Shown: piece after piece, positions 11,184-20,381 of the stretch
How the letters are laid out: each line of letters starts with the position of its first letter
Numbering within the stretch: the stretch's first letter is position 1
DNA from: Candidatus Absconditabacteria bacterium
GTDB lineage: Bacteria; Patescibacteriota; Gracilibacteria; Absconditabacterales; Absconditicoccaceae
Reading direction: 5' to 3'
Assembly (NCBI GenBank): GCA_028693445.1
Contig: JAQUVI010000003.1
Span: 101,212 to 165,211 of the forward strand
Length of the DNA: 64,000 nt
Program-made: the position numbers and the translations under genes
Notes under the pieces: generated by a model
Databases searched by the model: none
Seen by the model: only the letters and a program-made list of their open reading frames with translations
Told to the model about the DNA's origin: nothing

Positions 11184-11211
11184 AAAAGACTCCCAATTGG
11201 GAGTCTTTTTT
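11183..11211. terminator. Bidirectional terminator
   Basis: AAAAAGACTCCC / GGGAGTCTTTTT stem with an AATT loop, sitting between the convergent mscS pair and the regulator gene. A and T runs on both sides suit both directions. Confidence 0.9.
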
Positions 11212-11220
11212 AATTCTTAT

Positions 11221-12312
11221 TTATCTTTTAATGAGTTCATATACTCATTTTTCCACTCTTTGGAAAAGATTTTTATATTTTTGAAGATTCAACATCACTG
11301 TATTTGGACTAACCATCTTTTCTTTCAACATTTCTTTACATAATTCTTTAACGTTCATAGGTCTATCATTTTTTTCAAAGATTCTCACAAGAATTTCTAC
11401 AACTTGACCACCTTGATATCCCCATTCTCTAAGTCCATAAATTCCAAGACCAAGATTTACAAACATATCATTATTTTTTACAAGTTCATTGTGAACAGTA
11501 TTTACTTTAACATTTTTTGCAGGGAACCATTCCATAATTTTTGATGGAAGTTCTTGAAAGTGAATAGGTTTATTCAATCTTCTCATTGTATATAATATTT
11601 TCAATTTAATTGTTTTTGGGTTTACATCAGCAAATTCAGGTAAACCAACTTTTCAATCAAACACATTTATTTCTCTAATAGATTCAAAGAAATTTACATA
11701 AAACAAATCATTTTTAAGATAGTGAACATCTTTATAATCTTTTGCAAAACTATCTTTTACATATCAAATAAATTCGTATAAATCCTGACTTTTTGCTCTC
11801 TTTTTGAAATAAGCATCTATTTCCAAAACCATTTTTGTAAGAAGATCTTCATACAAAGGCTCCAAATAGAATGCTTTATTAAGATATTTATTTCTTTTTA
11901 GATAGGTAACATCAAAATCTGATACTAAAATAAGCTTAAGTTCTTGTTTAGAAAACTTAAAAATATTTTTATTTACCATCTTGGAAATCAAAGTATCTTC
12001 AAGAAGGAAACCTCAATGAACATCAAGAATTTTTTTTGCTTCATTCAAAACTTCCATGTATATATCATTTCATACAATCAATCTTCTAAATCTCATCAAT
12101 GCTTGAGTTTCTATTTGTCTAATTCTTTCACGAGTCAAACTATATTCCTTTCAAATTCTTTGCAAAGGAGTTTCTCTATTTCCATCTAAACCAAATTTTT
12201 TCATAAGGACAAGTCTTTCTTTTGGTTTACAATAAATTAGGACATCTTTCAGATTAGTTCCTTCAATATCAACTTTAATCCTTTTGTCATCCATTTTTAC
12301 ATTAAAATTCAT
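11221..12312 (-). CDS. Sigma-70 region 4-like / HARE-HTH regulator
   Basis: A 363-residue protein. Residues about 30-75 match the end of sigma region 3/region 4: KERLVLMKKFGL then TPLQRIGKEYSLTRERIRQIE, the helix-turn-helix that contacts the -35 element in RpoD-type factors. Residues about 236-350 resemble the HARE-HTH (RpoE-delta-like) winged helix (LNKPIHFQELPSKI, NTVHNEL). It has no region 2, so it is not a complete sigma factor. The combination suggests an RNA polymerase-associated regulator or DNA-binding protein. ATG at 12312 is used; the gene ends next to a bidirectional terminator. Confidence 0.8.
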
Positions 12313-12628
12313 TCCAAATATATAAGAATGTAAAAATTTATATTTTTCAGTACCATATTAACGATTCATAGGCTAATGTCAAGCGTATTTTCGAAAATTT
12401 GAAAATCCAAGTGATAACTATTGTATTGCAAGATTTGTGATTTTTTCAATATTTAAACACACTTCGCTTTAGATAGACTAGACATTATTGGGTTTGTTTT
12501 TTGTCTCTCTGAGCTTTTTAAACTTTGTCTCTCTGAGCCTTTAGAGCTTTGTCTCTCTGAGTGAAACGAAGAGAATAAACTCTCTTATGTTCTTCATTAC
12601 ATTCAGAGCGACAAAGAGAATATCTAAT
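12313..12628. other. Intergenic region with short direct repeats
   Basis: No gene seen. It contains three copies of tttgtctctctgag (12500-12513, 12524-12537, 12548-12561), the third running into a gaaacgaagagaa sequence, and a partly inverted copy (cattcagagcgacaaagag) near 12599. A related tctgagcctgtcgaag element occurs at 49303. These look like remnants of a dispersed palindromic family. Confidence 0.6.
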
Positions 12629-13735
12629 CTACACATTAAACTTAAATATCATCACATCACCATCTTGGACAACATATTCTTTACCTTCTAATCTTACCAA
12701 TCATTTTTCTTTTGCTTTTGTCCAGCTTCCATACTCCAATAAATCATTATATTTTACTACTTCTGCCTTTATAAAACCTCTCTCAAAATCAGTATGAATT
12801 GCTCCAGCTGCCTGAGGTGCTGTTGATCAAATTGGTATAGCCCAAGCTCTTGATTCCTTTTCTCCCGTAGTAAAATAATACATCAGTCAAACTTTATGAT
12901 AAGCTAAATTAATCAAATCATCCAAAGTAGGTATATGACCAATATTATCAATTTCCAAAAGTTCCTTGATAAATTCTTGTTTTTCTTCTCATTCAAATTC
13001 CATCATTTCTGATTCTAATTTTGCACAAACAATAGAAACAGGGCTTTTTAATTTTTCTTCAAACTCTTTTTGGATATCAGACGAAGATCAAATATCATCT
13101 TGTGAAATATTTATTGCATAAACAAACGGTTTCATAGTCAAAAAATTATATGGTTTAATTAGTTTCCATTCTTCTGCAGATAAATCATTTCTAAGAACAT
13201 GAGCAATTTTACCTTCTTGTAAAACTTTTTGAATACGAGCAAGCGCATCAGCCAATTTCACATCTTCTTTGTTTGTTGCTATTCTAGATCTCTTTTGAAT
13301 ATTCGGTAATGTTCTTTCTATTTGTTCCAAATCTGCCAAAATAAGTTCGGTATTAATAATTTCTACATCTCTCATCGGATCAACACCTCATTCCACATGT
13401 ACCACATCAGTATCATTGAAATGCCTCAATACTTGTACAATAGCATCTACTTCTCTAATATGCGACAAAAATTTATTTCCAAGTCATTCTCATGCACTGG
13501 CACCTTTCACAAGTCCAGCAATATCTACAAATTCTATGGCTGCATACACAGTTTTTTGAGAATTAGACATTTTCGATAATCGTTCCAATCTCTGATCTTT
13601 TACATTTACAATTCCCACATTTGGCTCTATCGTACAAAACGGAAAATTCTCTGCTGGCGCAGAATAAGACTTCGTCAATGCATTAAACAACGTCGATTTT
13701 CCAACATTCGGCAATCCAACAATCCCTACTTTCAT
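12629..13735 (-). CDS. ychF: Redox-regulated ATPase/GTPase YchF (OLA1 family)
   Basis: YchF is a universal TRAFAC NTPase that binds ribosomes and prefers ATP. The 368-residue length is normal. G1 is GLPNVGKST (7-15), G3 is [10 protein letters not shown] followed by GEGLG with TG-repeats coded by TGA, and the C terminus is the TGS domain with ending [14 protein letters not shown] typical of the family. In-frame TGA codons fall on the conserved Gly residues of the switch II region. Confidence 0.96.
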
Positions 13736-13851
13736 AATTATTATAACAAAATTTAAAATTCTGAATTTTTATATTATTAAATTATATTAAAATCAAATAA
13801 ACACACAATTCAACGTTTGATCTTATAACAATCTTATTATAAAAAACAATC

Positions 13852-13881
13852 AAAAAAAGTGCCCCAATAAAATTGGGACAC
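13852..13881 (-). terminator. Terminator of the VirD4/VirB4-like ATPase gene
   Basis: On the minus strand a GTGTCCCAA / TTGGGGCAC stem (one G-T pair) with a 5-base loop is followed by seven T. It lies about 115 bases past the stop of the upstream gene. Confidence 0.75.
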
Positions 13882-13996
13882 AGAAGCAAAACAAATTTAT
13901 GATTTTTAATTCCAATGAAAAAATTAATTCAAAATTTTCATTAAAACTTACAACATGCTTATATATAATATATTATATTAAAATCAATAGATTTTT

Positions 13997-16900
13997 TTAA
14001 ACAGAAACAGGATTTGGAATTTGAGGAACCTCAGCAGGTACTTGTGCTTCCTCAGCAGGAACTTGTGATTCCTCAGAAACTCCTAGCCTTGCAGCCATCT
14101 CAGCATCTACAAATTCTCTTTTTCTACCATACTTTTTGGCTGAATACTCTTTGAGAATCGGAACTATTTTTGGATTTTGATAATCTTTGGTATAAATCGC
14201 ATTCATACTAAACACACGAGTTGTCGAATTATCAATATTCAATTTTATATACGCTTTATAGTTTGCAATTCCTACAATATCTTGTTGTGACAATACTGGC
14301 TGATATTCTTTTTCCAAAAATTCAGCATCAGGCGCACCGACTTTAAATGATTGCATTGTTCCAACGTTACCAAAAACCGCTGCTTTCACATCTCATTTTC
14401 CTCATTGATCACCACCAAGTCATTTTGCTGGTTCAAGCTGAGCAATATATTGATGAGCCATAATCAAACAAAGCCTATACTTTCTAGCTTCAGATAAAAT
14501 ATCCGCAAAAGTTCCTGACACAAAGTTTTGGAATTCATCGACATAAAGATAAAAATCTTTTCTTTCCGATTCTGGAATTTTTGCTCTCGCCATAGCTGAG
14601 GTATAAATCTTGGAAACAATAATCATACCCAAAAGTTGAGCATTCAATTCTCAAATTTTACCTTTACTCAAATTAATAATCAGAATTTTTTGATTGTTCA
14701 TAATATCCTCAAACGTAAACGCTGATTTTGTTTGTCCAATAATATTTCTAATCAATCTATTTGTATTAAACGACACAAATTTAGCAGAGAAATATGGAAT
14801 AATTTCAGCTTTTTCTCTATCTCCCATAGAGTTAAACGTCTTTTCCCATCGATTTCTTACTGTAGGATTGGTTACTTTTTTACATTTATATTCTCTATAA
14901 CTTTCATCTGTAAATAATCTTACTACATCAAGAAGTGTTGGTCTATCATCAAAATCTTCAAGCAAGGTCAAAGATCCATATTTAAAATATTCCTGGATTC
15001 TTGGACCAAATATTTCTGGACCAAACATTTTCAAAAATATTTCTGTAGCATCATTTACTACTCTATCTGCATCATCAAGACTTTGTATCTCATAAAGATT
15101 TAATCACATTGGTCTGTCTTCATTTCCCGCATCAAAATACACGACATCTTTTGCTCTTTCTTTTGGAATATAAGCCAAAACATCTTCTGCTAAATCTCCA
15201 TGTGGATCTACAAGACAAATACCGTCACCGTTCCAAATATCTTGTCTAGCTATTGTTTGTAAGAAGACTGATTTACCGGTACCTGATTTTCCTATACAAT
15301 AATGATGCCTTGTTCTATCATTTCTTTTCATATATACAGGAGAATAGTTGTTTCTATATATATTTAAACCAAGCAATACTCAATCTCTAAAAATTTTGTA
15401 TCAATTAACTTTTTTATCTACAATCTCTTTTACAAATTTGTGTCAATCTTTTTCTATAATTTCTTTTCATTGTAGTTTTTCTGGTTTATATTCTGTTACT
15501 GGAATTATTTTTTCTTCTTTTTCTATTTTTGTTCAAACAGCTCGATGTTTTGGATATTCTTCCAAAACAGCACTCAGATTACCTCATTTATAATTTTCAG
15601 CCAATTTTCCAGACATCACATAACCGCCAAAATCATTTAAAACTGGTAAATTATCTGGAGCTGGTAATACTTTATATTGCATCCAAGAAACAATAGGCGA
15701 ACGATTGTAAGCATTATCTGGAAAATGAAATAACGAAGCCAATTCATTTACTCCAAAATAATGTTTTTTAAAGAAAAAACTAGTAAGTCCAAACAAAGCT
15801 GCAAATTTCCATAAAGAAAGGAAAAAGAAACCAAACACATCATGTTTTTCATTTTGATCTTTAAATTCGTTACCATATTCATCACCATATACATTATACG
15901 AACTCAACAACATATCCAAATTCATTTCTAATTTACTTTTATCATCAGAAGTTGTGATTAGCATAAGTCATCATTCATAATACGGCAAAGACGCTTCTTC
16001 ACCCATACTATTAAGATAATCTTCTTTTGCCTTTACCATACGCACAAAATCTTTTCCTCAAACTTCATTTCATTGCTGTTCTTGAGGATTTTTATCTTTC
16101 GGTCCATGAATCAACAATCACAAAAGCTTAAAAGGATTTAAATAACTAAAAAAACTTTTAATTTTATAATGAGGATCTGTGTATTTTTTATCGTTTCTAT
16201 ACAAACCATTTGATCGTTTTTGAGCTTTTTTATTCATCCATTCACCAACTGGTTTGATAGGGATTACTACACTTACCGTATCATATCTAGAAACTTTAGC
16301 CATTGCATCTATCAAATTATTTATTGGATCATCAGACATTTGTTTATAAAGTCTTATATTATATACCGATTTTTTTTTTGGCACCAATGGCATAATATCA
16401 GAATGTTTTTTCTTAAATAATTTTGGTTGTTTTACAACTTCTATCGAACAATCAGAATATTGAGCAGAAATTGCTCCTTCTACAACTTTTTGATATTCTG
16501 GATATGTTCCTACTATAAAAGACAACAATCAATCTTCATAATGATAAATTAGATTTACTTTTGGTTTATAAAATAACCAATGAAGAAATGAATCTTCAAA
16601 ACTTAATTCTCATAATTTATGTAGATTATGAAAAACCTGAGACATACGTCCAATTTTCTCTTTCATATCTTTTGCTATTTCTTTTTGTTGTTCACGATCT
16701 CATTTTCCATCATTTCTAGGAAGCATAACTTTTAAATAAACCATCCTATGTGCATTCAAGACATCATAAAGAAAATGAAGAAGTTTTCTAACAAACTTAA
16801 ACAAAATCAAACCCAAAATCAATATAGCAATACTCCACAAAATATAATTTCCCCAAGACAAAAATTGTCAGATTCCAATATCATCCCAAAAAGTTGATTG

Positions 16901-17143
16901 AACTTGAGTAGCAGTTTGTATAGGTGCTGCAGAATGAGTTTGTTTAGTCGCTTCTTTTGGCGCTACATAAGAAGATTTCTGAAAAATAAAAGTTTTCACA
17001 TTAGTAACTCATCACATAAGATTCAAACATTCCGATTTATCTTCTCACCAAGCAAGACTTGTAATTTGAGAAATATTTTCCCCCAAAATAGGATTTTTTT
17101 CATAAACTGCTTGGAGATTCTGTTCACACTGAGTCAAATTCAT
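13997..17143 (-). CDS. Membrane-anchored VirD4/VirB4-like type IV secretion ATPase
   Basis: A 1048-residue protein in one frame with TGA as Gly. A hydrophobic segment at about residues 95-115 (WGNYILWSIAILILGLILF) anchors the N terminus. A long middle region resembles the N-terminal part of TraC/VirB4-type proteins common in CPR genomes. The C-terminal ATPase has Walker A IGKSGTGKS (about 617-625), Walker B ICLVDPHGD, FYLYVDEFQNF and a DUF87/TraM-recognition-like motif near IMAHQYIAQL. The last ~40 residues are Pro/Glu/Val-rich. No pilin, relaxase or other T4SS gene is near, so it may drive DNA or protein translocation with partners elsewhere. It probably acts as a hexamer at the membrane. 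Confidence 0.85.
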
Positions 17144-17165
17144 ATTATTTTATAAAGTTATAAAG

Positions 17166-17272
17166 TTGGTAGTAAGTAGAACGTAGTTGGTAGAACGTAG
17201 TTGGTAGAAAAATCTAAGTTCTAAGTTCTAAGCTCTAAGTTCTAAGCTCTAATCTCTAAGTTCTAATCTAAG
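17166..17272. repeat. Tandem CTAAGTT/CTAAGCT heptamer array
   Basis: Same family as the array at 1561 but on the other strand: gttggtag-type units, then tandem ctaagttctaag heptamers. It separates the ATPase start from the divergent SiaB-like gene. The next ~210 bases are A/T-rich with no gene seen. Confidence 0.85.
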
Positions 17273-17488
17273 TATACCCAAAAAGCTCAAAAAAGCCCAA
17301 AAAAACACACAAAACACAAGCAAAAAGACTTGCGTTTTTGTAAAAACAGGATGAAATATAAAACATTATTAAAAACTCAACAAACAAAACAGATTCTATT
17401 ATTAAACAGATTCACCAAAATTTGACAGATTTATTTTTTCGATTACAATTAAAATAAATTTAAATTTTTTACATCAAAATTTTAAAAA

Positions 17489-18217
17489 ATGATTATAAAA
17501 GAAAAAACAAAAGCCACAGAAAAAGATCTAAAAAATCAAACAACAAAAGACATGATATACATCAAATGACAAGAAGAATGAAGAAAAGCAATAATTTCTA
17601 TTTTTGGCGATATAAATTCTATAGAAAACCAAAACAATAAATTAATCTATCACAAAAAAAACATAAATAACAAAAATATAAACAATATTTGAGAAATTAT
17701 ACAAACAACAAACGATTATTTAAAATCAATCTGATTAACAAATTATAAAAAAGATATTGAATCAGTAATTATAACTATATATAAAAATACAATCAGACAC
17801 TCAATAAAAGAATTACAATCAAATATTAGCATCTATGAAAAAAAAGAGGAAAATCAAAACTTTATTTGCGTAGAAACTATAAATTATATAAAAAAAGAAG
17901 AACAAAAAAATTACCTAGAAAAATTATTAAATGATATAAACCAGAAAGAAAAAGAAGAGATTCACGATGCCTTTATTAAACAAATAACAGATAGAGAACT
18001 TTGAGATCCAACAAAATGAGTCTGACTTTTAAAAATAGGGAAAAAAATAAAAAATGAAAACAATCCAAAACCTTTCAAATTTCAATTCAAAAAAACTGAA
18101 ATAAATTGAGAATCAATACGATTGGCAAAAATAACATGTAAAATAGCTATTTCAAAAACAATAATAGATAACAATCAATCTAAAAAAACAAAAGAAATTT
18201 TATCAGAAAACAACTAG
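17489..18217 (+). CDS. SiaB-like (DUF6272-like) ATPase-fold protein A
   Basis: A 242-residue protein resembling SiaB, a histidine-kinase-like ATPase fold that acts as a Ser kinase in the Pseudomonas SiaABCD switch. Visible matches are the N-box-like helix IESVIITIYKNTIRHS near residue 100 and the G-box-like GDPTKGVGLLKIGKKI near 177-192, followed by two closing strands. Several glycines, including those in the G-box, are TGA. It is more diverged than the second copy at 18945. The kinase role is inferred from family resemblance only. It is the first gene of a four-gene plus-strand cluster. Confidence 0.65.
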
Positions 18218-18272
18218 ACATTCAATAAAAAATAATTATAATCAACAGCAACTTTATTTTTATCAAAAAAAA

Positions 18273-18800
18273 ATGGTTAGCAATCTTTTGGATAAAACTG
18301 TTGACAATTTAATTTCAAAAATACAAGGGCTTCCTTTGGATGAAAAAGATTATTGATTCTCAAGCAAATGGAAAAAAACAATCTGAGAAACGATTTGAAC
18401 ACTTTTTCAACTTATTGAGACAATATGAACAAACCAAATTACAGAAAAAAATATAGAAAAAGTAAAGAATACAACAAACCAACAAATAGATAAAATATTA
18501 AACGAAGACGCTCAAAAAGCGCTGCAAGAATTCCGAGAAATAAAATTTAAAATAATACAAAATACATTATCAAAAAACATAAGCATACTAGACAGAATAG
18601 ATGAATTATTTGAAAAAATCAATAAACAAGAAAATGATTTAGAAGATTTAATTATAAATTTCCGAAATCACAAAACAATCATAGAATCAAATCTAAACCT
18701 GTTCTATTGAGAAGAAAAAAAAAGTTTAGTAACAAGACTCAAATTTTATCAAGACCAAATAAACGAAATATTAAAACAATACAACTCGACTCATAAATAA
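18273..18800 (+). CDS. Coiled-coil protein between the two SiaB-like genes
   Basis: A 175-residue, highly charged, helical protein with heptad patterning over about residues 60-170 and no membrane segment. The N terminus has KDYGFSSKWKKTIGETIGTLF with Gly from TGA. It lies 55 bases after the first SiaB-like gene and ends at its own terminator. It could be a scaffold or a substrate of the SiaB-like proteins; no family is recognised. Confidence 0.7.
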
Positions 18801-18831
18801 AAATAATTTATATTAACAAAAATTTAAATTC

Positions 18832-18862
18832 AAACTGAGATAAAAAACCTCAGTTTTTTTTC
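18832..18862 (+). terminator. Rho-independent terminator
   Basis: AAACTGAG / CTCAGTTT stem with a 9-base loop and a run of eight T, closing the first two genes of the SiaB-like cluster. Confidence 0.88.
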
Positions 18863-18944
18863 TAAATAAAAAGTCAGCCAAAATTTGACAGAAAAGCTTT
18901 TTTTATATAAAATTAGATATAGTTTATTTATTACCCCCTTTATT

Positions 18945-19673
18945 ATGAACAATATACTAGAAACAAAAACTCCAGATATCAATAAAATTCAAGAGTGAAA
19001 CATTAGTTTTGACAAAGACACTTATAAACAAATGACTTTGGATGTTCTTATTGAAGAAAAAGCAAAAGAAACAGAAGAAAGACTGACAAAAGAAAGAGAA
19101 ACGATCAAATCATGAAATTTCGTGCTTACTAGAAAAAATGTAGCAAATGGAAACAGTGAAAGAAACGAATTATTGGCTCATATTGATTTTTTAGCATCAG
19201 AATCTGAAGACAAAGCAGAAAGGAAATTTTATAAAAAAGTGTTTAATATATTGGAAGAAATGGCAAAGAATGTACAAAAAGATAAATATTATATGAAAAA
19301 ATGAGAAAATAAAGAAAACAAAAAATACGAAATTTGAGAAGTAAGTATAATATCAGATGAAAATTCAATAACAATTACTACATCAAATTATACCAAAGAT
19401 AATATATCTCGAATACCAGAACGTCTAAATGAACTAAACAATATGGATGAATGACAACTCAGAGAAGAATACAAAACAAAAATGAATGAATGAGGTATTT
19501 CAGAAAGGTGATGAGCATGATTATGATTTATCGATATAATTAGAAAAAGTGGCGGTTGAAAATTAGAATGCACAATAAACGAAACAGATAATCCAGAACT
19601 AAAACAAATAAATTTCAGTATTTCCATACCAAAAGAGTCTTTGGTTACACAAAAAGAAACTGTTGCCGCATAA
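18945..19673 (+). CDS. SiaB-like (DUF6272-like) ATPase-fold protein B
   Basis: A 242-residue protein with the clearest SiaB-type signature in the window: N-box-like VFNILEEMAKNVQK at about residues 101-114 and G-box GGAGLGFIDIIRKSGGKL at about 190-207. Three of the G-box glycines are TGA. SiaB proteins use this fold to phosphorylate a SiaC-type partner and are opposed by a PP2C phosphatase; neither partner is visible nearby. It has its own terminator, so it may be expressed separately from copy A. Confidence 0.75.
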
Positions 19674-19700
19674 AAACAACCAAAAAATAAAAATTATATA

Positions 19701-19752
19701 AAAACAACTGGATTTATTATAGAAAATATATATAAACTAGTTGTTTTTTTAT
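19701..19752 (+). terminator. Rho-independent terminator
   Basis: AAAACAACT (19701) pairs with AGTTGTTTT (19739) around a long A/T-rich loop, followed by T residues. Confidence 0.65.
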
Positions 19753-19765
19753 AATAACGATAAAA

Positions 19766-20227
19766 ATGAAGCTATCAAAATGACAAGATAAACTAATTGA
19801 TAACGATCTTTGACAAGCATGAATCATTGCTGAAAAAGTATGAATTTTTCTTGGACAAATAAGATTTCTTAGCAAAGAAACCAATATTAGCAATGAAAGC
19901 TTAAAAATATTATTACAAACCAAAGAAGAATTATTATCAGAAATTCAAAAATCATGATCAAAGAATCTTATATATGCAATCAAAAAACCAGAACAAGAAA
20001 TAATAAAATTATTAAAAGATATGTTAATTAATCAAGATCAAAAAAAACGAAGAGAATTAACAAATTTATGTATGAGACGAGATTTTTTTTCCGATGAACA
20101 AAAAAAAATAGAACTAGAAAATATCAAAAATATATTGAATGACCTAGACCATTTATCAGAACATATAAAAGATGAAAAATTATTAAATAAAATAGAAAGT
20201 TTTAAAAAATATTTAAAATCTATGTAA
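19766..20227 (+). CDS. Uncharacterised helical protein next to the SiaB-like genes
   Basis: A 153-residue charged helical protein starting at ATG 19766. Early glycines are TGA (KLSKGQDK, DLGQAG). The C-terminal half (about 90-153) is probably coiled coil. It begins right after the terminator of SiaB-like B, so the terminator may act as an attenuator or the gene may have its own promoter. No family is recognised; placement suggests membership of the same module. Confidence 0.7.
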
Positions 20228-20274
20228 TATAATTTTTTCTTGCATTTCTTTCTCCAACTTATATACTCGACACT

Positions 20275-20307
20275 ATGAAAAACTCTAATATTTCAGTCGT
20301 GATCTAA
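20275..20307 (+). CDS. valS leader peptide MKNSNISVVI
   Basis: A ten-codon ORF, ATG to TAA, reading M-K-N-S-N-I-S-V-V-I. Two consecutive Val codons (GTC GTG at 20296-20301) lie immediately before the stop region, directly upstream of overlapping hairpins, a terminator and valS. This is the layout of a translation-coupled attenuator sensing charged tRNA-Val. Confidence 0.65.
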   Translation: MKNSNISVVI

Positions 20308-20312
20308 TAAAA

Positions 20313-20361
20313 GGAGAAAGATACAACTATCTCCTTGATTTCACCATCAAGGATTTTTTTT
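20313..20361 (+). promoter_or_regulatory. valS transcription attenuator
   Basis: Hairpin 1 runs from GGAG (20313-20316) to CTCC (20331-20334). The terminator hairpin is TCCTTGAT (20332-20339) with ATCAAGGA (20346-20353), followed by eight T. The two share 20332-20334 and so exclude each other. A ribosome stalled at the Val codons would leave hairpin 1 free and block the terminator; one at the leader stop would cover its 5' arm and allow termination. No T-box sequence is seen. Confidence 0.7.
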
Positions 20362-20381
20362 AGCTTAAAATTTAGGACAAA

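Noticed and set aside
20313..20361. T-box riboswitch upstream of valS
   Set aside because: No T-box sequence (AGGGTGG-type) or specifier stem is present; a leader peptide with Val codons fits better.
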